The notes under the pieces were generated by a model. It had not been told where the DNA came from. It saw only the letters and a list, made by a program, of their open reading frames with translations, and did not search any database. The position numbers were made by a program, and so were the translations under genes. From Odobenus rosmarus divergens (lineage: Eukaryota > Chordata > Mammalia > Carnivora > Odobenidae): DNA of 64,000 bases. The stretch spans positions 646,347 to 710,346 of the forward strand of contig NW_004450483.1 of the NCBI RefSeq assembly GCF_000321225.1, read 5' to 3'. How positions within the stretch are numbered: the first letter of the stretch is position 1; every line of letters starts with the position of its first letter. Shown in pieces: positions 56,495-64,000 of this stretch.

Positions 56495-57770
56495 CAGGTA
56501 ACAGCTTTATTGAGCTGTAATTCACATACCATACAGTGTACCCATTTATAGTATACAACTCAGTGGTTTTTAGTGAATTCACAGAATCAGCACATTCAAT
56601 TTGAGAAGATTTTCCTTACCCCCAAAAGAAACCCTATTCCCTTTGGTGATCACCTTCCCTCTCTCCCCCCAACTTCCTTGGTCCTAGGCAACTGCAAATC
56701 TACTTTCCATATAGATTTACCTATTCTGGACCTATCATGGTGGCCTTTTGTGGCTGTTTTTTTTTTTTTTTTTAAACTAAATGTTTTCTAGGGTCATCCA
56801 TGTCGAACATGTATCCATACTTCAGTTCTTTTCAGAGCTGAGTAATACTTCGTTCTACACTACACTGCATGTGTAGGACCCGCCACACAGACCCGGGTCT
56901 GTGGATATACCTACCACATTTTGTATATCCATTCACCGGTTCATTGATACATGAGTTGTTTCTACTCTTTGGCTATTATGAATAATGCTGCTATGAACAT
57001 AGTTGTACAAGTTTTTGTGTACACATATGTTTTCATTTCTTTGGGGTATATATTAGGAGTGGAATTGCTGGGTCATATAGAACTTAATGTTTAATTTTTT
57101 GAGAAACAGCCAGACCGTTTTAAAGCAGTCAGACTGTTTCACATTCCCACCAGCAGCGCACGAAGGCTCCAATTTCTCCACATCCTCACCAACGCTTGCT
57201 AAATATCTGCCTTTGATTAGAGCATTCTAATGGGTGTGAAGTGGTGTCTCCTTGTGGTTTTGATTTGCATTTCCCTGATGGCTAATGGTGTTGAGCCTCT
57301 CTTCATGTGCTTATTGGCCATTTGTATGTCTTCTTTGGAGAACTATCTATTTAGATCCTTTGCCCCTTTGTGTTTGGGTCATTTGTCTTTTTTTATTACT
57401 GAGTTGCATGAGTTCTTTGTATATTCTAGATGGAGATCCTTTATCAGATACATGATCTGGTAAAACTTTGTCCCATTCTGTGTATTGTCTTCACTTTCTT
57501 ACGATGTCCTTTGGAGCACAAAAGTTTTTAATTTGGATCAAGTCTAAGATACGTGTTTTTGTTGCTTGTGCTTTTCGTGTAGTATCTGAAAAACCATTGT
57601 GTAATCCAAGGTCAAGAAGATTTTATGCCTTTGTTTCCTTCTAAGATATTTTTACAGTTTTAGCTCTCCAGTGGCCTTTGATTCATTTTAGGTTACTTTT
57701 TGTACATGGTATGAGGTAGAAGTCCAACATCCTTCTTTTGAGTGCGGATGCCTGGTTCCCCCATCAGTTG
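56495..57770 (-). repeat. Antisense L1M 3' end within the 3' UTR
   Basis: TAATTCACATACCATACAGTG, AGGAGTGGAATTGCTGGGTCA, GTTTTGATTTGCATTTCCCTG and ATTTGTATGTCTTCTTTGGAG are in reverse L1M order. It contains an extra piece near 56853-56900 that is not L1 (copy B of the dispersed repeat). Confidence 0.9.
56857..56903 (+). repeat. Dispersed 47-base repeat, copy B (inside L1M)
   Basis: It interrupts the L1M reading between GAGTAATACTTC and TGGATATACC and matches 55609-55655 at 42 of 47 positions. It looks like a templated insertion. Confidence 0.75.
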
Positions 57771-58034
57771 TTGACTCTTGCTAAAGGCCCCTGATTCTTA
57801 CTGGATCTTTTCTTCTGGGACGTGGGGCTGTCATTGGGAAACTCCTTTTTTTTTTTTTTCCTTCTTCTTTTTTAAAACCCAGCCTATGTGTGACTCCACC
57901 ATTTTTATGACTTTCTGTCCTCCGCCTACTGTCCCCGCCTTAACCTTCTCAACAGTACTGGCTCATACCGTGCTCTGCTCAGAATTCTGCAAGCCTACTT
58001 GGTGCATGTTCTAACTCCACACATTAGTCCTAGG

Positions 58035-58145
58035 GGAAAGTCAGGACCAGTCATTTCCTTTCTGGAGGAACCTCAGTCACAAGGAAGTGGAGTCATTTGC
58101 CCAGGGTCACACAGAATCAGGACTAGACCTTCTGGTGTCCTGACT
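58035..58145 (-). repeat. MIR remnant
   Basis: GTGGAGTCATTTGCCCAGGGT and CACACAGAATCAGGACTAGA match antisense MIR. Confidence 0.55.
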
Positions 58146-58386
58146 GCCAGTCTTTCAGGGTGTCTGTTAATCGCTAGACCTAAGTGATGCCACTTCCCAG
58201 GCCAAGTGATGAACAGGCTTAATTTTCACTGTAGAAATGTGGTAGGCTAATATTTTTATTTCTTAATTCCAGATGAAGGTCTAATAAAGATCTGTTGTTA
58301 CCTTAAGTTTTCTGTTAGTGGAGTCTTCCATTTTCTGGAACCCCCACTGCTGTCTGTTTTTTAGTTTGTCTGTTTGAATATTTTTT

Positions 58387-58496
58387 GTTTTTTTAATATT
58401 TTATTTTTAAGTAATCTCTATACCCAACATGGGGCTAGAACTCAACCCTGAGACCAAGAGTCGCAAACTCTACTGACTGAGCCAGCCAGACGCCCC
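58387..58496 (-). mobile_element. Short tRNA-Lys SINE in 3' UTR
   Basis: Tail TTTTTAATATTTTATTTTTAA, middle CCAACATGGGGCTAGAACTC, head GACTGAGCCAGCCAGACGCCCC. Confidence 0.87.
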
Positions 58497-59795
58497 TTTC
58501 GCCTTCTCTTAATGGTTCTAGATGCATCTTGTAGCTTATAAAGAAGTAGGAAATAAATGTACATCATAATTTGGTACCAAAATGTAAGCAGCTTTGTTTC
58601 GGCGGCTTGTCCTCCTTGCATGGGAGTCAGATGAGCTGGCTGTAGATTTAATTTTTTTCATTTAAAAGTACAGAAAAGCCAGAGCCCTCCCCACTCATGT
58701 CCACTGCCTTTCCCATGAGCTCTGAGGCCGGAGTCAGGGGCTGGGGGCTGGGTCAGCCTGCGCAGAACTGTAGCCTCCACCCCATGGGTTCTAGGCTGTT
58801 GCTTCTCCTGTGGCTCCTTCTCCAGCAGCCATTTTTAAAGGTGTGATCCCCGGAGAGAGAGAAGATCTCTTCATGTGCTCAGGCCACCATCTTGTGAAAC
58901 CAGAAGCCTTGAGCCGAGTTCCTTATTCTCAGGCCGTTAGGTTTCTTTTTCTGTTTGCAAGGTTGTGATAAACCTTATCGCGTCTGCCAGGTTGCACCTT
59001 TACAATGGAGGCACAGAGGCTTTTGAATGGGGGGACAAGACGATTTGCTGGGGGAAGGGATGGATGGAAAGAACAGGATGGAGTAGGGAGTTTGAAGTCG
59101 GGGCTTAGGGTCCGAAGCAAAGGTCAGCCAGCGGACCCGCTGACCCCAGCTCAGGCGGCCTTGGGCCCCTTGGGGAAGAGCTGTTAACCTAGAGGGCGCT
59201 TCCCCGGGAGTGGACTGGAGCTGGCTGAGCTGTGGGTCACAAGTTTCCGAGTCCAGAGTGGCTTCGGGGCCTGGCCCGAGTAGCTTAAGCTCGAAAATCA
59301 TTAACGAGTTGATGAGAAACATGGAAAACCTCTCCTGCTGTTGCCCGTGGAGCGGAGGGAGCAAGCCCGGAGGCTCGCAGAAGGCGGAGGAGCAGAGGAT
59401 GAGGGGCAGGGGCAGGGGACGCGGACGTGGACGTGGCAGTGCCCGAGGGTGCAGGAGCCAGGGCCCCCAGACCCTTGCTTGGCCCGCGCGTCTGCCCATC
59501 TCGAGTTGTGGCTGATTCGGTCAGGAGGTGAATGTGAGGGGTGGTGGGGCTTTCCCACTCCTCCCTCCGTAAGGTCCTACGGCGGGCAGGTGACGTGCCC
59601 ATGCGAGTGTCCCCGTTGTACGGAGCACCGCTCATGCACCCCGCGAGGTGCCCCACAGCGTGAGGTCTAGCGCCTGGGCCGGGTCTTTAAAAAGCGTGTC
59701 TTGCTCACAGCTGGGCGGCTGCTCCATCAGCGCCCCAGAGCAGTGACCTCCTGTTCCCTGGCAGCCCCAGCCCGGACTCTGTGCCTGCATTACAG

Positions 59796-59847
59796 ATGCG
59801 CGCGCGCGTGCGCGTGTGTGTGCATGTGTGTGTGCACGCGCGCGTGT
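59796..59847. repeat. 52-base perfect purine-pyrimidine alternation
   Basis: (GC)n/(GT)n with no break in alternation, for example GCGCGCGCGTGCGCGTGTG then CACGCGCGCGTG. It is strongly Z-DNA-prone and lies within the probable 3' UTR. Confidence 0.93.
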
Positions 59848-60650
59848 TGTCAGCGCAGACCCCTTTCCTCGCTCCTGTATCCGGCACGAGCGCAGCCTTG
59901 AATCTTCTCAGCTCAGCCCGAAGCGGTGATTCATGCTCTTCCCTTTAGATCTTGTGTGACGCTTGTTCAGGCTCTGTTGATAAAACTAACTGGTCTGGGG
60001 TAAAGTTGCTCTAGTTAGCAGGGTGGGGGTGGGGATGCACACCCTAGGTCCACTTCTTCCGGGGAGGGGAGCAGTGCTGGCAGCAGACATCTGACAAGGA
60101 CCCCAAAGCCGGGGCTCACGTGCCCTTTCTCCCCTCGAGTTCCTTGCTCTGGGTATGATACCATCAGTCAGGCTGTGGCCAGTAGGAAGTGGTTGTACAC
60201 TCTTCTTGATCACCTCCCAGCCCCTTCCCTTTGCCCCATGGGGGCAGGGCAGTGAGGTGCTGGTCAGGCCCCCCCAGGCCTTCCTGGGACCCAGCCAGGC
60301 CCCCTGGGAGCTCCTCGGAGCTCTCTAGACCTCTCTGCAAAGGCTTCTCCCAGGTGTCCTTCCCCTTACTCCCGTGGGGACTAGCCAGTAGTTCCGAGTG
60401 GTGGCTCCCAGGCCAGTGGCCCAGGGCTGGACCTGCCATCCCCCACTGGCTTGTAGGGGCTTTCTAGGGGCAATGTCCCCAGGCAGTAGCTCTGAGAGGT
60501 GGGTTTGGGCAGCTGATGGTGATGCAATGGGGAGGGGCAGTCACTGCCTAGTCTTGGGGTGACGAGCCCTGTCATCCGAGCAGCCATACTGGTCCCCTTC
60601 CAAGGGGCTGTGTGGAGCCCGTCTTCATGACCTTCATCTTGAGGAACCCT

Positions 60651-60672
60651 GGGGCGGGGGGGCGGGGGTGGG
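60651..60672 (+). promoter_or_regulatory. G-quadruplex motif in probable 3' UTR
   Basis: Four G runs (G4, G7, G5, G3) are separated by single bases C, C and T on the transcribed-sense strand. This is the textbook layout of a very stable parallel quadruplex. Confidence 0.75.
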
Positions 60673-60809
60673 CTGCAGGGAGCTAGCAAGGAGCAGAGAG
60701 CCTTTTATCATGAGAAGTTTGCAAACCTTCATCAGGGAGAGAACAATATAATTAACCCCAGGACCCATCACCCAGCTCCCACCAGGATCAACACGCACCT
60801 GCTCTCGTA

Positions 60810-61120
60810 GGGGTCAGCAAACTGCCGGCCAAATCCAGCTCACTGCCGGGTTGTGTGATGTTCGATGACAGGGAGCACGATCTCTGAACCCAAGTGAAAT
60901 GTTATCCCGCAACCCCCTGTCCCAATTCCATTCTTCTCATTAGTAGACCTGTATTACCAAAAAAAGTGTTCAGTTATTATATTTTGAATTCCATCAACAA
61001 AAAAGTTGTGGAAATTGGTTTTCTCTTCTGACATAATTATCGATTTGCCTCTTGGCCCTCAAAGCTGAAAATAAGTACCATCCAGCCCTTCCCAGAAAAA
61101 CTTTGCCAACCACTGAGGTA
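60810..61120. repeat. Possible DNA-transposon fossil
   Basis: GGGGTCAGCAAACTGCCGGCC at the left and CTTTGCCAACCACTGAGG at the right resemble the two ends of the hAT-type element seen at 24235. The middle is unrelated or diverged. Confidence 0.4.
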
Positions 61121-62172
61121 AGGTTTTCTGTTGCTTTCTGTCCCCACTGGAAATCCCATTACATAAGGACTCTGAAATAAAAAGTATTTGTCCTGAGCTT
61201 TGAAGCAAGAGAAGTGTTTGGCTGAGCAGCCCTGGAGCCTCCCCTCCCTGTGGCCTCTCGCTTCTATGAAGCATCCATCCCAGTCCCTCTGCGGGCCTGC
61301 CTTCCTCTTCCCGGCTGCTGGCCTGCGCCTGGAGACCCGGTGGGCCTCGGACCCCTGGGTTGGGTGCTAGGGGTTGGCGTTGGAGGGCCGCCTGCAGGGA
61401 AGGGTTCTGTGCTGGTATCAACAGGTCAGCAAGCTGGTGGGCAGTGGCCTCTGGGCTTAGGTCACTGGAACTTTCCTCTCCTGGAGGTCATAGCCTGACC
61501 TTCACCTCCAGCTGGCGCCTTGAGGACCTTGGGGCTTCTCTAGGGTCCCGCATGTTTCTCCCTGCACGTTCTGCTGGCTCTTCCTCATACGAAGGGAACT
61601 CAGCTTGGTGGTAGGGAAGGGCCACTGCCTGGCCCTGAGTAAGGGTTCTCTGGGCCTGGACTTGCAGTTCTGCCTAGGACTCTTGAGTCCTACATGACGG
61701 GGGTCACCTTCCTGCTGCGGCGGTCTGGTCTTTGTGGGCCCCCCGCCTCTCCACTCCAGGTACAGGTAGCGGGATGCCGCATCCAGCCTTCTATTAGTAG
61801 TAACACCAATGCTAACAGCCATGGTGGATGCTGGCTGTCCTCTCCTGGGTCAGTGCTTTCGCTGTTGTCCCTCTCCATCCTTCCCACTGTGCTGTGTGGC
61901 CGCCGTGGCCCAGTTTTCCAGGTGAGGAAGTCAAGGTAGAAATCAGATGCCAGCCCATGGTGCTCCAAGCACTGGTGGATTGAGCCAGGATGAGAATTGG
62001 GGCATCCGGGTCTGAGTTCCACATCCACACCCCCCACTCTCTCACGCCAGGTTTGGGGGGCAAGCTCTTAACGCAGTGCTAGCTTTCATCCTGAGATTCC
62101 ATCGCTGGGCTTGGTGCACCCTGGTGGTGAAACATTTGTGGGGCTTGGTCGTTAAAGACAAGAGAACGGGAG

Positions 62173-62375
62173 GGGTGCCTGGGTGGCTCCGTCAGTTAAA
62201 GCGTCTGACTCTTGATTTCAGCTCAGGTCATGATCTCAGGGTTGTGAGATACAGCTTGTGTCTGGCTCCGCGCTCAGCAGCGGGGAGTCTGCTTGTCCCT
62301 CTCCCTCTGCTCCTCCCCTGCTCACGTGCTCTCCTTAAAATAAATAAAATCTTATAAAAAGAAGAAGGAGAAGAA
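62173..62375 (+). mobile_element. CAN-SINE in 3' UTR
   Basis: Head GGGGTGCCTGGGTGGCTCCG, tail AAAATAAATAAAATCTTATA, followed by a (GAA)n-like A-rich tail. Confidence 0.9.
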
Positions 62376-62641
62376 GATGGTTTTGTGTGCCTCTCTCCCC
62401 AGCCCTCTCCTTGCTGGGTAAAAAGTTGGTTACTGTGTCCTCTAATGTTCATGTATGTAATGTGATTCTTCCTTAACGTGTAACTTTCCGAGCTTTCTCC
62501 AGATTGGGTGACTCTTTCCTGAAGGTGGTGGGAGTCTACTGGGTGGTGGGGGCCTTGGATGGGTCAGGAGGGTGTGATGGGTCATGGGAGGTGGGCATCG
62601 AGACAGAAGTTGTCATACTGCCACATTGTTTTTGTACCTGA

Positions 62642-62647
62642 AATAAA
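62642..62647 (+). promoter_or_regulatory. Polyadenylation signal AATAAA (proximal of distal pair)
   Basis: AATAAAGCATATTTTGCAC is followed by a T/GT-rich stretch (TTGTTACTGTACC), which fits cleavage near 62660-62670. Confidence 0.6.
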
Positions 62648-62726
62648 GCATATTTTGCACTTGTTACTGTACCATTGTGCAGATGAGAAATCTGTATGTG
62701 GGATCTGTGCTTGGGTCAGAAATGCA

Positions 62727-62732
62727 AATAAA
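62727..62732 (+). promoter_or_regulatory. Polyadenylation signal AATAAA (distal)
   Basis: GCAAATAAAACTCATTTG is followed by CCCTGTGGCTC and a T-rich tract, the usual layout for cleavage near 62748. Old L1 sequence begins just after. Confidence 0.6.
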
Positions 62733-62748
62733 ACTCATTTGTAAGAAA

Positions 62749-64000
62749 CCCCTGTGGCTCAGGCCTCCAGTCTCTCTCTCTTTTAAAATTGTGGTAAAAT
62801 ACATAATACCATGAAATTTACCATCTTAACCATTTTGAGGCGTGCAGTTCAGTGGCATCAAGTACATTCATATTGTACAACCATCCCCACCATCTCCCAA
62901 GGACTTTTTCATCTTCCTCAACAGAAACTCGACCCTTCCCCCCCGCCCCGCGCAGCACCCTGTAACCACGGTTCTTCTCTGTCTCTGTGACGTGACAGTT
63001 CTAGCCACCGCAGATGAGTGGAGTCATGCAGTATTTGTCCCTTTGTGACTGGCTTATCTCACTCTACGTAAGGTCAAGGCTCATCCGTGTTGCAGCATGT
63101 GGCAGACCGCCCCCCCCCCCTTCTAAGGCTAGATAGTACTCCATTGTATGTATACACCATGTTCTGTTAATCCATTCATCCGTCTTGGGCTGCTTCCACC
63201 TTTTGGCTGTTGTGACCATGAGCTCGGGTGTGCAGATGTCCGTTTGAGTCTCTGCCTTGGCTTCTGGATATAGAGCAGGGGTGCGGCTGCGGGCTCATAT
63301 GTTCATACTGTTTCCACAGCGGCTGCGCCACTTCACATTCCCACCTGCCGCGAATGAGGGTTCTAATTCCTCCCTGCTCTGGCCAACACTTCACTTTCTC
63401 TTTTCGCTTGTAGCCACCCTGGTGGGAGGCCTCGGGCCTCCGAAGCTCCATCAGTGGGTGTGCTGGGCTGAATGCTGCGGTGGGCACATTTGCAGTTTCC
63501 GCACTCCAGACCCTTGTCACCATCAAGGGCCGAGGGTGCAATCTCTGGAGCCACCCACCGGCTTCCGTTCTCTCTCCCAGCCCCTCCCCTGCTCAGACAC
63601 CTTCCTCCCCAGACCACACCTCTTCCAGGCCGGCCCGCCCCTGGCGCTCCATTGCAATCCAGTGTTGTATGCTGCCCAGCCAGGGTTGTCGCTCCTGCGT
63701 GCCTCCTGCCCGGGCTCTCCCTGTCCTCCCGAGCCCAGGGGTCACAGCTCCCCTCCCCACCACACTCCAGTAAAGTCCCCCTTACCCCCCAGCTAGCCTG
63801 TGTGCAGGGTGTGCGTGGTGGGCGTGGGAATCCTGGAACCACCTCACGTAGAGTAAGATCCTGAACCTCCCTGAACCTGCCTTCTCATCTGTGAATTGGG
63901 AGTGTCACTGGCCTTGAGACCATGTGGGTGAAGCAGCACGAGCCTGGGCACAGGAGGAGGTTCCCAGTGAAACTCAGGAGCAGCTTCCCGGTGTGGGTTG
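62749..64000. other. 3' flanking DNA
   Basis: After the last polyadenylation signal there is an L1M fossil and then unique GC-rich DNA with a MIR remnant near 63850-63960 (CTGCCTTCTCATCTGTGAATT). No gene was recognised. Confidence 0.6.
62780..63430 (-). repeat. Antisense L1M 3' end
   Basis: GTGGTAAAATACATAATACC, ACCATTTTGAGGCGTGCAGTT, ATAGTACTCCATTGTATGTAT and CACTTCACATTCCCACCTGC are in reverse L1M order. Confidence 0.85.

Larger units (their letters stand above)
54952..62748 (+). other. TFCP2L1: Probable 3' untranslated region of TFCP2L1
   Basis: No splice-compatible open frame follows the stop, and the first closely paired strong polyadenylation signals lie 7.7 kb downstream, at 62642 and 62727. 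The segment includes an antisense L1M fossil (about 56495-57770), MIR pieces, two SINEs, a (CG/TG)n tract and a G-quadruplex motif. Earlier AATAAA hexamers at 58283, 58552 and 61177 could give shorter isoforms. The extent is inferred, not shown by transcript data. Confidence 0.55.

Noticed and set aside
59210..59515. Open frame with an Arg-Gly repeat ([10 protein letters not shown]) resembling RGG-box proteins
   Set aside because: It arises from a GGCAGGGGCAGGGGACGC-type simple repeat inside the probable 3' UTR. It is short and has no homologue I recognise.
63257..63796. 179-codon open frame on the plus strand near the window end
   Set aside because: It begins inside an antisense L1M fossil and continues in proline/serine-rich GC DNA with no family resemblance.

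Overview
The window is mammalian nuclear DNA carrying most of one protein-coding gene on the + strand: TFCP2L1 (CP2-like transcription factor, also called CRTR-1/LBP-9). Exons 2-15 run from 2666 to the stop codon at 54949-54951. They give 458 complete residues plus one split codon. Adding the 20-residue first exon of the known family member predicts a 479-residue protein, the length I recall for the human protein. All reading frames and splice phases join without a stop or frameshift. Exon 1 and the promoter lie upstream of the window. The organism is a carnivore: more than 25 tRNA-Lys-derived CAN-SINEs are present on both strands, plus carnivore L1 3' ends. The main SINE type (heads near GCGCCTGGGTGGCTCAGT) resembles arctoid caniforms (bears, pinnipeds, mustelids) rather than the dog-type SINEC_Cf; the species cannot be fixed.

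Layout: 1-2665 is the end of intron 1. Exon 2 (2666-2817) sits at the edge of a CpG-dense block. Intron 2 (2818-32481, 29.7 kb) is filled with old LINE fossils, nested SINEs, MIR/L2 remnants and a young 5'-truncated L1 with perfect target-site duplications. Exons 3-7 (32482-38560) encode most of the CP2/Grainyhead-type DNA-binding domain. Exons 8-9 form a proline/serine linker. Exons 10-11 encode a SAM-like domain, and exons 12-15 the C-terminal oligomerisation region. Intron 12 contains a 95-base run of N, two exact local duplications abutting it, a 65-base poly-C tract and a 5'-truncated L1. From 54952 to about 62750 there is a probable 7.8-kb 3' untranslated region with two closely spaced AATAAA signals at its end, followed by about 1.2 kb of flanking DNA with another L1 fossil.

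I found no second protein-coding gene, no RNA gene beyond tRNA-derived SINEs, and no CRISPR or prokaryotic system. The best leads are a non-canonical GC-AG intron 3, a chimeric gap-adjacent segment that looks like an assembly artefact, a SINE that inserted together with an inverted copy of its own 3' end, and a small templated duplication plus a strong G-quadruplex motif in the 3' UTR.
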